From assembly GCF_900460245.1 (NCBI RefSeq), contig NZ_UHIP01000002.1:1054001-1118000 (forward strand): 64,000 nt of DNA. The letters run 5' to 3'. The translations under genes were made by a program, and so were the position numbers. This stretch comes from Vibrio fluvialis. GTDB taxonomy: Bacteria > Pseudomonadota > Gammaproteobacteria > Enterobacterales > Vibrionaceae. A model generated the notes under the pieces. The model was not told the origin of the DNA. It saw only the letters and a program-made list of their open reading frames with translations, and made no database searches. Below, in pieces: positions 55,394-64,000 of the stretch (position 1 is the first letter of the stretch; the number at the start of each line of letters is the position of its first letter).

Positions 55394-56485
55394 ATGACCA
55401 AGTTTTATGCCGAAATTACTGGTTGGGGCAAATGCCTGCCACCAGCGACGCTCTCCAATGACGATCTGGGTACGTTTCTTGACACCAATGACGAGTGGAT
55501 TCGCACCCGTACCGGGATTGAAAATCGCCGTATCAGTCACGTCAACACCTCTGATCTTGCTACCGTGGCTGCAAAACATGCGCTGGCTTGTGCTGGCCTT
55601 GACGCCAATGACATCGACCTCATCATTGTGGCCACCTGTTCACCCGATTCCCTGATTCCAAACATTGCCTCTAAAGTTCAGCAGAACTTAGGGATTACGG
55701 CGGCTGCGGCGTTTGACCTCAATGCCGCCTGTACCGGCTTTGTTTACGGTCTGGAAACCGCGACCCGCCTGATTCAGGCAAGCAACTACCGCCACGCGCT
55801 GGTAATCGGTGCTGAGCGCCTTTCGTTCTACCTTGACTGGACGAAACGCGATACCGCTGTGCTGTTCGGTGATGGCGCAGGTGCCGCAGTATTGAGCCGC
55901 ACGGAAGCTCAGGTGGGGCTGCAGGATGCGCAAATCGGCTGTGATGCGGCTGGACGCGATATTCTGGCGGTGCCGAAATTTGGTACCGCGATGGATCGTT
56001 TTGATGAAGAGAACGGTTACTGGTCGTTTGATTTTGTCGGCAAAGAGATCTTTAAACGCGCAGTGAAAGGCATGGGCGCAGCAGCGCAGCAGGTACTGGC
56101 GCGTAGTGGCCTGAGCAAAGATGACATTGATGTGGTGATCCCGCATCAGGCCAACATTCGCATTATTCAAACGCTGTGCGACCTGTCAGGTATCGATCAA
56201 AGCAAAGCGTTTGTGAATATTCAGAATTACGGCAATACCTCTGCTGCGACAGTGCCTATCGCGCTGTGTGAAGCGTTGGAACAAGGCAAAGTGAAACCGG
56301 GCGACAACTTGCTGCTGGCGGCGTTCGGCGCGGGTTTAACCTGGGGTGCAGGCCACATCAAGTGGGGTGAGCGTGTCACACCTATGGCGACCAGCGACGC
56401 TGCCTTGCCAGCCAGTAACCACACCGCATTGCAACTGCTTGAAAATGCAATTGAGCACTGCAAACGTCACAACGCAGCGGAATAA
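55394..56485 (+). CDS. fabH: Beta-ketoacyl-ACP synthase III (FabH2 type)
   Basis: 363 residues versus about 317 for E. coli FabH. Condenses an acyl-CoA with malonyl-ACP to start fatty acid synthesis. Catalytic triad: C113 (AACTGF), H251 (PHQANIRI) and N281 (NYGNTSAAT). The extra length is mostly C-terminal (after [14 protein letters not shown]), about 36 residues. Length and position next to trxC match the second Vibrio FabH, reported to accept longer acyl-CoA primers. The role is by analogy; broader chain length is expected but not shown. Confidence 0.9.
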   Translation: MTKFYAEITGWGKCLPPATLSNDDLGTFLDTNDEWIRTRTGIENRRISHVNTSDLATVAAKHALACAGLDANDIDLIIVATCSPDSLIPNIASKVQQNLGITAAAAFDLNAACTGFVYGLETATRLIQASNYRHALVIGAERLSFYLDWTKRDTAVLFGDGAGAAVLSRTEAQVGLQDAQIGCDAAGRDILAVPKFGTAMDRFDEENGYWSFDFVGKEIFKRAVKGMGAAAQQVLARSGLSKDDIDVVIPHQANIRIIQTLCDLSGIDQSKAFVNIQNYGNTSAATVPIALCEALEQGKVKPGDNLLLAAFGAGLTWGAGHIKWGERVTPMATSDAALPASNHTALQLLENAIEHCKRHNAAE

Positions 56486-56660
56486 TACAAGCAGGTTATT
56501 AAAAAAGGAGCGTACATCGCTCCTTTTTATTGTCTTTTACACACCGTTTGCAGAACTTACAGACTGATACAATTGCCCTGACTTCCCTGATAATTCTCGG
56601 ACATTTCTTCACAAGCGATTCCATAGATTGCACCCATCAAGATCGATGAAATGGTTTGTC

Positions 56661-57782
56661 ATGAAAAAACGCACACTCTTTACTGCCATGACGGCGGTTA
56701 TCCTTTTGGCCGGTTGTCAGGATTCGAACCCCAAAGCTGCTCAGGCGAATTCGCCATTGGTGGTGACCAAGCCTGTGGAAGTATTGGCCTATCAGCCGAG
56801 TACCACCTACATAGGCCGCGCTGAAGCGATGGAAGATACTGCCATCACCGCTCAGGTAACCGGTTATTTGCAAGCGCGCCACTTTGCAGAAGGCCAGATT
56901 GTCCAACAAGGTCAGTTGCTGTACAGCATCGAACCCTCTTCATTTTTGGCTCAGGTCGCCAGTGCCAAAGCCTCCTTGGCGCAGGCTCAGGCCGGGTTAA
57001 AAAAGGCCGATATGGATTTCAAACGTGCACAAACGCTGTTGCCGCGTGGCAGCATTTCTCAATCCGAATTTGATACGTTGAACGCCAATCTGCTTGGCGC
57101 AGAAGCGGCGGTGGAAGCCGCAAAGGCACAGCTGAATCTGGCTCAGGTCAGTCTCTCCTATACCGAAATTCGCGCGCCATTTACCGGCCGTATCAGCAGC
57201 AGTAAGGTCAGTCAGGGGGATTTGTTGTCACCGTCGACCGGCGTGCTGACAACGCTGGTCAGCCTCGATCCAATTCATACCCGTTTCAGCGTCAGCGAAC
57301 GTGAACGCCTGACGTTTGATATCGACAAAGTCAAAGGTGATGGCAGCAGCGAAGCGAACGGGGTTGAAGTACAAATTATTCTCGAAAATGGCGAGGCGTA
57401 CCCGCAACTGGGCAAGCTCGATTTTCTCAGTAACCGCATTGACGTCAACACCGGGACAATTGCGATGCGCGCACTGGTGCCGAACCCGGAGCATCGTCTG
57501 TTACCCGGTCAGCATGTCAAAGTGATGCTACGCAGTAAACAAGCAAGCGATGTGGTGGTCGTGCCACGTAAAGCGGTGCAGATGGATCTGGAAGGTCACT
57601 ATGTGATGGTGCTGACCGACGGTGATATTGCCGAACGCCGTAATGTCGAACTGGGCACGCAACTGCCGCAGGGAGTGGTCATTCTGGAAGGGCTGAGTAC
57701 CGAGGATGTGATCATTACGCAAGGTCTGCAACGCGTGCGCAATGGTCTGACCGTGCGCCCGCAAGCCGCCACACAAGAGTAA
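56661..57782 (+). CDS. RND efflux periplasmic adaptor (membrane fusion lipoprotein)
   Basis: 373 residues. A lipoprotein signal with LLAGC (Cys at 19). A barrel-sandwich/lipoyl domain follows (about 45-80 and 165-195), then a coiled-coil hairpin (about 90-165; QVASAKASLAQAQAGLKKADMDFKRAQTLLPRGSISQSEFD), a beta-barrel and a membrane-proximal domain. AcrA/MexA family. An alternative ATG lies at 56646 and a TTG at 56628; the lipobox spacing favours 56661. It is followed by the pump gene nine bases later. No TolC-like gene follows, so a shared TolC is probable. Confidence 0.92.
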   Translation: MKKRTLFTAMTAVILLAGCQDSNPKAAQANSPLVVTKPVEVLAYQPSTTYIGRAEAMEDTAITAQVTGYLQARHFAEGQIVQQGQLLYSIEPSSFLAQVASAKASLAQAQAGLKKADMDFKRAQTLLPRGSISQSEFDTLNANLLGAEAAVEAAKAQLNLAQVSLSYTEIRAPFTGRISSSKVSQGDLLSPSTGVLTTLVSLDPIHTRFSVSERERLTFDIDKVKGDGSSEANGVEVQIILENGEAYPQLGKLDFLSNRIDVNTGTIAMRALVPNPEHRLLPGQHVKVMLRSKQASDVVVVPRKAVQMDLEGHYVMVLTDGDIAERRNVELGTQLPQGVVILEGLSTEDVIITQGLQRVRNGLTVRPQAATQE

Positions 57783-57791
57783 GGGGACGTT

Positions 57792-60700
57792 ATGCTCAGT
57801 CGTTTCTTTATTCAGCGCCCCAAATTCGCGCTGGTGATCTCCATCATTCTGACACTGGCGGGCGCCATCGCGTTGTCTGTCCTGCCGGTGGCGGAATATC
57901 CCAAAATCAGCCCGCCTTCGGTGAGTGTGACCGCCTTTTATACCGGCGCAAGCGCTGAGGTTGTCGAACAAGCGGTTGCGGATCCGATAGAAACTTCGGT
58001 CAACGGCGTTGAAAACATGATCTACATGTCGTCGAAAAGTGCCAATGACGGTTCTTACAACCTGACGGTGACATTTGATGTCGGCACCGATCCGGATATG
58101 GCACAGGTCAACGTACAAAACCGCGTGGCGCAGATTGAATCCAAGCTGCCGCAAGAAGTTCGCATGGTTGGGGTGACGGTGAAAAAGCGTTCGCCGGATA
58201 TTCTGATGGTGCTCAATTTCTATTCGCCGGACGGGCGCTATGACGATCAGTTCCTGACCAACTACATCAACCTAAACGTCAAAGATCAGCTGGCGCGCGT
58301 TAAAGGCATCAGTGAAGTGAACGTGATTGGTGGCGGTGAATATGCGATGCGTGTGTGGCTGGATCCGAAGAAGATGGCCAGCCTGAAACTGACCACCACG
58401 GATATATATGCCGCGCTGGCTGAACAGAACGTGCAGGTGGCGGCTGGCCGTATTGGTGCTGCGCCATACCACGCGGCTCAGGACGTACAGTTTAACCTGG
58501 TGACCAAAGGCCGGCTCGAATCCGTTCAAGAATTTGAGAACGTGGTACTGCGTGCCAATAACGACGGTTCCAGTGTCTACCTGAAAGACGTGGCACGTCT
58601 GGAGCTGGGTAAAAAGTTCTACGATGGGAACGGCAAATTCCGTGGCCGCGACGCCTCAATTGTGGCTCTGTCGCTGCAATCGGATGCGAATGCGCTCGAG
58701 AGCGGTCAGGCGGTGATGGATATGCTGGACAATCTCAGCACCAACTTCCCGCAGGGTATGGTTTACGAGACCAGCTATGACACGACACTGTTTGTTGCCG
58801 AATCGATCAAAGGTGTGGTGAAAACGCTGGTGGAAGCGATTCTGCTGGTGATTGCTGTGACGTATCTGTTCCTGGGCAGTTTCCGCTCGACGCTGATTCC
58901 TGTGGTGGCGATTCCGGTGTCGCTGATTGGTACGTTTGCCGTGATGCTGATGACCGGTTTTACCATCAACACGGTGACGCTGTTTGGCCTGATTCTGGCG
59001 ATTGGTATCGTGGTGGATGACGCGATTCTGGTGATCGAGAACGTCGATACCACCATGGCGAAGGATCCGACGCTCAGCCCGCGTAAAGCAACGTTGATGG
59101 CGATGAAAGAAGTCACGGGGCCCATCATTACCTCAACGCTGGTGCTGTTGGCGGTATTCCTGCCTGTCGCGATGTTGCCGGGCATCACCGGCATCATGTA
59201 TCGACAGTTCGCGCTGACCATTTGTATTTCAGTGGTGATCTCGTCTGTCAATGCCTTAACGCTTTCGCCGGCGCTGTGTTCACTGGTGTTGAAACAGGGC
59301 GGTGACAATACGGCTCGTTGGTTTAAAGCCTTTAACCGTGGACTGGAAAAAGTCACCCATCGCTACGGTCAGATTGCCGGAATTCTGGTTAAGAAAAGTC
59401 TGATGCTGGTGATGTTCTTTGTGTTGGCAGTCAGTGCCGTCAGTTGGATGGCGAACAACACGTCGACGGCCTTTGTGCCGCAGGAAGACAAAGGCATTCT
59501 GCTGGTGAACGTTCAGCTACCGGACTCGGCGTCGCTGTCGCGTACTGAAGAAACCACCGCGCAACTGGTGGCGATGGTGGAGAAAGAGCCGGGCGTTGAT
59601 GGTGTCACGGTTGCCAATGGTTACTCGTTTATGACGGGGGCGGCGGCTTCAAACGGCGCTTCATTGTTTATTAAACTGCATGATTGGGAAACGCGACGTG
59701 CACTGGCGGGCGATCACTCTGCCAATGCGATTGCAATGCGCATCAATGGCCGCGCTGCACAAACGCTGCCGCAGGCGATCGTGTTTGCGATGGGTCCGCC
59801 GGCCGTACCGGGTATGGGTGCCGCTTCAGGTTTTGAATTTGTGCTGGAAGACGCACTCGGCCGCAGCCGCACTGATTTGGCGATGGTGATGGATGACGTC
59901 ATCCGCACTGCGATGCAGCAACCTGAGATTGCCTATGCGTTCAGTACCTTCCGCGCCAACGTGCCGCACTATTACGTGGATATCGATCGCGAGAAAGCCA
60001 AGCAACTGGGAATTTCACTGTCTGATATCTTCCAGACGCTGCAAGGCAACCTGGGTTCGATGTACGTCAATGACTTCACTATGTTTGGCAAAAACTTTCG
60101 AGTGACCATGCAAGCCGACAGCGAACATCGTAATTCGATGGCAGACCTGAAGCATTTTCATGTGCGCTCGGTGAGCGGAGATATGATTCCGCTCAGCACC
60201 CTGGTCAGCTACAGCGAAGTGTTTGAGCCGGATGTGGCGTGGCGCTACAACATGTACCGCAGTGCCATCATTCAAGGTCAGCCTGCTCCGGGTTATTCCA
60301 GTGGTGATGCGTTGGCTGCGATGGAACGGGTCGCCGCTCAGGTCTTACCGCAAGGCTACCAATATGAATGGACGGGAATGGCGTATCAGGAAATTCTGGC
60401 TGGTAATCAGGCCATTTACGCCTTTGCGCTGGCGCTGATCTTTATCTACCTGTTCATGGTGGCGCAATATGAGAGCTGGAGTATTCCGCTGGCGATCATT
60501 CTGGTGGTGCCGGTCGCCACACTCGGTTCCTATATGGCGCTGACCATCACCGGAACGGCACTCAACCTGTACGCACAGATTGGTCTGGTGCTGCTCATCG
60601 CGCTGGCGGCGAAGAACGCGATTCTGATTGTGGAGTTTGCCAAGATGGAGCGCGAGGAGAAGAACCTGCCGATTGATCAGGCGGCGATCGATGGTGGTAA

Positions 60701-60944
60701 GCTGCGTTTTCGTGCGGTGAACATGACGTCATGGTCATTCATTCTGGGTATCTTCCCGCTGATTTTTGCCTCGGGGGCAGGGCATGTGAGTCAAAACTCG
60801 CTGGGGATTTCGCTGGTGGGCGGTTTGCTGTGTGTGTTACTCGCAGGCACCTTCTTAATTCCCGGATTTTACGCGCTGGTGCAACGCCAGCGAGAAAAAA
60901 TTCATGGCGGCAGTACGCGTTTAGTGGACATTGACGAAGACTAA
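57792..60944 (+). CDS. RND multidrug efflux pump (HAE1 family)
   Basis: 1050 residues, AcrB/MexB length. Twelve membrane helices with two large periplasmic loops. [24 protein letters not shown] starts the protein; [20 protein letters not shown] (about 397-416) carries the paired aspartates of the proton relay in helix 4, and [20 protein letters not shown] (about 935-954) the partner lysine. Drug specificity cannot be read. It may match one of the Vex pumps of V. cholerae, but I cannot say which. Operon with the adaptor. Confidence 0.94.
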   Translation: MLSRFFIQRPKFALVISIILTLAGAIALSVLPVAEYPKISPPSVSVTAFYTGASAEVVEQAVADPIETSVNGVENMIYMSSKSANDGSYNLTVTFDVGTDPDMAQVNVQNRVAQIESKLPQEVRMVGVTVKKRSPDILMVLNFYSPDGRYDDQFLTNYINLNVKDQLARVKGISEVNVIGGGEYAMRVWLDPKKMASLKLTTTDIYAALAEQNVQVAAGRIGAAPYHAAQDVQFNLVTKGRLESVQEFENVVLRANNDGSSVYLKDVARLELGKKFYDGNGKFRGRDASIVALSLQSDANALESGQAVMDMLDNLSTNFPQGMVYETSYDTTLFVAESIKGVVKTLVEAILLVIAVTYLFLGSFRSTLIPVVAIPVSLIGTFAVMLMTGFTINTVTLFGLILAIGIVVDDAILVIENVDTTMAKDPTLSPRKATLMAMKEVTGPIITSTLVLLAVFLPVAMLPGITGIMYRQFALTICISVVISSVNALTLSPALCSLVLKQGGDNTARWFKAFNRGLEKVTHRYGQIAGILVKKSLMLVMFFVLAVSAVSWMANNTSTAFVPQEDKGILLVNVQLPDSASLSRTEETTAQLVAMVEKEPGVDGVTVANGYSFMTGAAASNGASLFIKLHDWETRRALAGDHSANAIAMRINGRAAQTLPQAIVFAMGPPAVPGMGAASGFEFVLEDALGRSRTDLAMVMDDVIRTAMQQPEIAYAFSTFRANVPHYYVDIDREKAKQLGISLSDIFQTLQGNLGSMYVNDFTMFGKNFRVTMQADSEHRNSMADLKHFHVRSVSGDMIPLSTLVSYSEVFEPDVAWRYNMYRSAIIQGQPAPGYSSGDALAAMERVAAQVLPQGYQYEWTGMAYQEILAGNQAIYAFALALIFIYLFMVAQYESWSIPLAIILVVPVATLGSYMALTITGTALNLYAQIGLVLLIALAAKNAILIVEFAKMEREEKNLPIDQAAIDGGKLRFRAVNMTSWSFILGIFPLIFASGAGHVSQNSLGISLVGGLLCVLLAGTFLIPGFYALVQRQREKIHGGSTRLVDIDED

Positions 60945-60957
60945 ATTGCGCGAGATC

Positions 60958-60995
60958 AAAACACTACTATTGAGGTTATCAGTAGTAGTGTTTTT
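60958..60995 (+). terminator. Terminator of the RND operon
   Basis: AAAACACTACTA and its exact complement (12 bp) with an inner TGA/TCA pairing, followed by a T run. It starts 14 bases after the pump stop. Confidence 0.85.
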
Positions 60996-61181
60996 GACAC
61001 GTTTCCTGACGAAAAATTGACATTTCTCTTTCAAAGAATCTTCTAACCTATTCAACGTGATTTGAGGATGGACGCCAGGATTTGTTGCAGGAGCACGACA
61101 GTCACATATCAACTATAGTTATGCTTAACTGCAACTTACTGATTGTGCTTGCAGTATTTTCTCTGACTAGGCGATCCATCC

Positions 61182-62597
61182 ATGACTTCTAGAAAAGCGT
61201 TGCAATTGGCGGACGACGGTTACGCCACATTACTTAAAATCGTCGATTTCCTGATCATCAATCTCAGTTTGACCGTGCTTATTCGTTGGATTGGCGCCAA
61301 AGAGACCGCGATCGACGCCACGGCCGCTTTTCTGTTTTCGGTTCTGTTTCTTTTGGCAGGTGAATACCTGCGTCTCTATTCGCATGCCACTTTTAGCCGT
61401 ATTCGCCGCTCCTTCATTCGCCTGTTGTACACGCTGGTCGTTGCGGCGTTAGCGATGCAACTGGTGAAATTTACCTTCAAAAACTTAGAAGGTTATACCA
61501 TCACCAATTTGAACAATGCGGTGTTTTTGCAATGGTATGTGATTTTGTTAGCTCTGATGTTCAGTGTGCGCTGCGCAACCATTGCGGCAGTGCGTGGCGT
61601 GCGTAAAGCGATGAACAAAAAACGCAGGGTGGCGATCATCGGCTTAACGCCCGGTGGCCTCACGATTGAGCAAGCGCTGATGCGTGCGCACCGTCCGCAA
61701 GATCTCGACATCGCGTTTTACGATGATCGCGATGAAAACCGCTTCCCTTATCCGATCCGCTCACCAATGAAAGGCAAAGTGGAGCCGTTAATCCAACTGG
61801 CGAAAGAGGATGGCATTGATGAAGTCTATATCGCCTTGCCAATGGTGGCGCGCGATCGTATTCGCCACTATCTGGATGAATTGTCAGACAGCACGGTCGA
61901 TACCTTTCTGGTCCCTGATCTCTACACCTACAACCTCAGCGTTTCCCAGTTGAAAGAAGTGGGCGGTGTGCAAACCTTCAGTATTTTCAGTTCGCCGTTT
62001 GATGGCGTGGGCAAGTTCGTTAAACGCGTCGAAGACATCATTATCGGCTCTATGATTGCGCTGTTGATCTCACCCGTGCTGCTGGCGGTGGCCATCGGGG
62101 TCAAATTGAGCTCGCCAGGCCCGGTGCTGTTTAAGCAAGACCGTTATGGTTTGGGCGGCAAAAAAATCAAAGTGTGGAAGTTTCGTTCGATGAAAGTGAT
62201 GGAAAACGACGCGGTAGTCACGCAGGCGACGAAAAATGATCCGCGCGTGACCAAGTTCGGCGCCTTTATTCGCCGTACGTCGCTGGATGAACTGCCGCAG
62301 TTTATCAATGTATTGCAAGGTTCAATGTCCATTGTTGGCCCACGTCCGCATGCCGTCGCACATAACGAGCAATACCGTAAACTTGTCGATAACTACATGA
62401 TTCGCCATAAAATTAAACCTGGAATTACCGGATGGGCGCAGATCAACGGTTATCGCGGTGAAACGGAGACCGTCGACAAAATGGACAAACGCATTCGTTA
62501 CGACATCCAGTACATGCAGAATTGGAGTTTGTGGCTCGATATCAAAATTATTTTTCTGACCGTTTTCAAAGGCTTTGTGAGTGAGACAGCTTACTAG
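61182..62597 (+). CDS. Undecaprenyl-phosphate glucose phosphotransferase (CpsA/VpsL/WcaJ-like)
   Basis: 471 residues. Polyisoprenyl-phosphate hexose-1-phosphate transferase that starts exopolysaccharide repeat units. Four N-terminal helices (about 15-130), a CoA-binding-like domain (about 145-250), a fifth helix (about 287-307) and the catalytic C-terminus: GPVLFKQDRYGLGGKKIKVWKFRSM, then NVLQGSMSIVGPRPHAVAHNE and KPGITGWAQINGYRG. The order of the next two genes matches Vibrio cps/vps clusters. The 3' end overlaps the next gene by 17 bases. Confidence 0.93.
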   Translation: MTSRKALQLADDGYATLLKIVDFLIINLSLTVLIRWIGAKETAIDATAAFLFSVLFLLAGEYLRLYSHATFSRIRRSFIRLLYTLVVAALAMQLVKFTFKNLEGYTITNLNNAVFLQWYVILLALMFSVRCATIAAVRGVRKAMNKKRRVAIIGLTPGGLTIEQALMRAHRPQDLDIAFYDDRDENRFPYPIRSPMKGKVEPLIQLAKEDGIDEVYIALPMVARDRIRHYLDELSDSTVDTFLVPDLYTYNLSVSQLKEVGGVQTFSIFSSPFDGVGKFVKRVEDIIIGSMIALLISPVLLAVAIGVKLSSPGPVLFKQDRYGLGGKKIKVWKFRSMKVMENDAVVTQATKNDPRVTKFGAFIRRTSLDELPQFINVLQGSMSIVGPRPHAVAHNEQYRKLVDNYMIRHKIKPGITGWAQINGYRGETETVDKMDKRIRYDIQYMQNWSLWLDIKIIFLTVFKGFVSETAY

Positions 62598-63867
62598 TGC
62601 ATTAATCATCGCGGTGCTGGCTCCGGCGGCACACGCAGAATTAACCCCGAAGTCGCATATTGGTATCGCGGGAATCGATTTTCAAAGCCAGCTCGGCGTG
62701 GACTACGGTCACGATGACAACGTGACCTATCAACGTGACTCAGACGCGGCCATCGATTCCAATTTCTGGACGCTGACTCCGACACTGAAGGCCATCGGGG
62801 AGCGGGGCGAAGACCGTTATGTGCTGATGTACAGCGGCGAATATCGACGCTACGAAGATTCGTCCGCTGACGACTACGACCGCCATTTTATGATGCTGGA
62901 TACCGCGTGGCGGTTTGGACGCATGCATGGCCTGACTTTTAACCTTTCGCAAACCTTTGGTCAGGAAAAACGTGGTCAGGATATGTCGGAAGGCTTTGAT
63001 GACGCCGAATTCAAGCAGTTTGGCTTTAGCGAAGGTGGCTTGAAGAACTCGTTGCTTGATACCAGTTTGCGCTACAGCTACGGCGCGCCGGAAGGTCGCG
63101 GCAAGTTGGAAGTGATGCTACAGAGCAAAACTTTGCGCTTTCGTGATACTGATGCGTTCGAACAAGCATCGGCGTCGTTTTATGAATACCTGCTGGAGCA
63201 AGAGTGGCGGGAAGACAGTTTAGTGGTTGATTTATTTGACCAGTACAGCAGCAAGAGCCGTTTTCGCTATAGTTTCATTACCAACCGTCGTTACTACGAT
63301 GAAGCGGAAAATAAGCGTAGCAATGAATATTATTTGCTGTTCGGTTTAAAAAGTGAGCGTACGGGAAAAACGACCGTCGAGGGGAATGTCGCTTTGTTGT
63401 ACAAAGAGTTTCCCAATGATGAGAATGCCGAGGATTTTAAGGGCTTTAACTGGGATCTCGAAGCAAACTGGAAGCCAGTCAAGCATTCCGAGTTTACACT
63501 CTACACCTGGCAAAAAGTGAAGGATCCCGAACAAGAAGGGGGCTATGTCCTGGAAGGTAAATATGGCCTCGCGTGGACACATTATTGGTGGGTGGATCGT
63601 TTCTCTACCACGCTGGATTACGGCTATCAAACCGATGATTACCGTATCCCAAACAATGATCGCTATGACAAAACGCAGGTGGCCAAGGTTGCCTTCGGTT
63701 ACGATTTCCGCCCTTCAATTCGCGTTGAGTTGAATTATCAGTGGAGCGACATGACATCCAACACCGATGATGTCATTCGGTATGGAAACCAACCAGGGGA
63801 GACGTTCACTCGCTATTTGGGTTACGAACAATCCTTGATTCAGTTGTTATTAAAGGTACAGATTTAG
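62581..63867 (+). CDS. Outer-membrane beta-barrel protein of the exopolysaccharide operon (CpsB/VpsM-like)
   Basis: 428 residues from a GTG that overlaps the upstream gene, indicating translational coupling. A short signal peptide (about 1-19, ending APAAHA) precedes many amphipathic strands with aromatic belts (for example WTLTPTLKAIGE, YVLMYSGEYRRYED, VRVELNYQWSD). Similar proteins follow the glycosyl carrier transferase in vibrio polysaccharide clusters. It may help export or anchor the polymer; its role is not settled to my knowledge. The last residues lack the classical terminal Phe. Confidence 0.78.
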   Translation: MRQLTSALIIAVLAPAAHAELTPKSHIGIAGIDFQSQLGVDYGHDDNVTYQRDSDAAIDSNFWTLTPTLKAIGERGEDRYVLMYSGEYRRYEDSSADDYDRHFMMLDTAWRFGRMHGLTFNLSQTFGQEKRGQDMSEGFDDAEFKQFGFSEGGLKNSLLDTSLRYSYGAPEGRGKLEVMLQSKTLRFRDTDAFEQASASFYEYLLEQEWREDSLVVDLFDQYSSKSRFRYSFITNRRYYDEAENKRSNEYYLLFGLKSERTGKTTVEGNVALLYKEFPNDENAEDFKGFNWDLEANWKPVKHSEFTLYTWQKVKDPEQEGGYVLEGKYGLAWTHYWWVDRFSTTLDYGYQTDDYRIPNNDRYDKTQVAKVAFGYDFRPSIRVELNYQWSDMTSNTDDVIRYGNQPGETFTRYLGYEQSLIQLLLKVQI

Positions 63868-64000
63868 ATGCGCGCGTTAATTATTGCATGGTTGAGCTTT
63901 ATTTGGCTGGTGGCGATGCCGGTATCGGCGGCTGATTCGCCACAACCCACTGCGCCAGGCGGTGACACTCAGTCGCAGCAGGTGGAAGATTATCACCTGG
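63868..64000 (+). CDS. Polysaccharide export protein (Wza/CpsC/VpsN-like), truncated by the window
   Basis: Only the first 44 codons lie in the window. A signal peptide (about 1-21, MRALIIAWLSFIWLVAMPVSA) is followed by a linker and DYHL, the usual start of a Wza-type polysaccharide export domain (commonly YxIGPGD). The ATG follows the previous stop immediately. The call rests mainly on operon order in known vibrio clusters. Confidence 0.6.
   Translation, partial: MRALIIAWLSFIWLVAMPVSAADSPQPTAPGGDTQSQQVEDYHL

Noticed and set aside
55217..55579. 120-codon minus-strand ORF over the fabH start
   Set aside because: It lies antisense to the well-supported fabH N-terminus and shows no domain.
1..64000. 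CRISPR array, prophage, integron or insertion sequence
   Set aside because: No regularly spaced direct repeats, no attC-like series, and no integrase or transposase frames were found.

Overview
The window reads as a piece of a Vibrio genome, most likely the smaller chromosome. This is judged from remembered protein similarity and gene order, not from a search. Supporting signs are a FabH2-type ketoacyl synthase next to trxC, a BsrV-type periplasmic racemase, a DUF2986 gene, CpsA/VpsL-type exopolysaccharide genes at the right edge, and moderate GC in genes with AT-rich spacers. No phage, integrase, transposase or CRISPR array was seen.

Layout. 0-6.2 kb holds a VOC protein, a flavin monooxygenase with a divergent LysR gene, a palindromic repeat, an unlisted 49-codon membrane ORF, a LysR-fdhD pair and a bestrophin. 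6.9-11.7 kb carries an FdhF/YdeP-type molybdoenzyme followed by a short cyanide-insensitive-type bd oxidase (two subunits). 11.8-24.0 kb is a complete D-glucuronate regulon: on the minus strand TRAP permeases, a GH31 glycosidase, fructuronate reductase, glucuronate isomerase, KDG kinase and KDPG aldolase; on the plus strand the TRAP binding protein, a UxuR-like GntR repressor and mannonate dehydratase. Three TGGT-N2-ACCA operators mark it. 24.0-30.2 kb is a D-arabinitol-type cassette (SorC regulator, polyol dehydrogenase, xylulokinase, MFS transporter, HAD phosphatase) with a 45-bp operator-like palindrome. 30.4-36.1 kb has a nitroreductase, a LysR, the racemase, a chemoreceptor, an internally deleted iutA remnant and tRNA-Leu and tRNA-Cys.

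36.4-38.6 kb has a cupredoxin and a BCCT carrier. 38.6-46.4 kb is the least ordinary stretch. It has long AT-rich spacers, a secreted zinc metallopeptidase (M11-like), a secreted DUF11-type protein, a 62-codon secreted peptide, a P-loop ATPase fused to a C-terminal OmpR-type DNA-binding domain, and an exported protein of unknown function. This is the best candidate for an undescribed system, but their functional linkage is inference.

46.7-51.5 kb is the assimilatory nitrite reduction cluster (nirB, nirD, a NirC-type channel, cobA) behind an FNR/NarP-like promoter. nirB is broken by a one-base loss in a G tract, just before its siroheme domain. 51.5-56.5 kb carries a DUF4174 protein, an NYN protein, DUF2986, YgbA, a YcaD-like MFS protein, thioredoxin 2 and FabH2. 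56.7-60.9 kb encodes an RND efflux pair without an outer-membrane factor. From 61.2 kb an exopolysaccharide operon begins and runs off the end.
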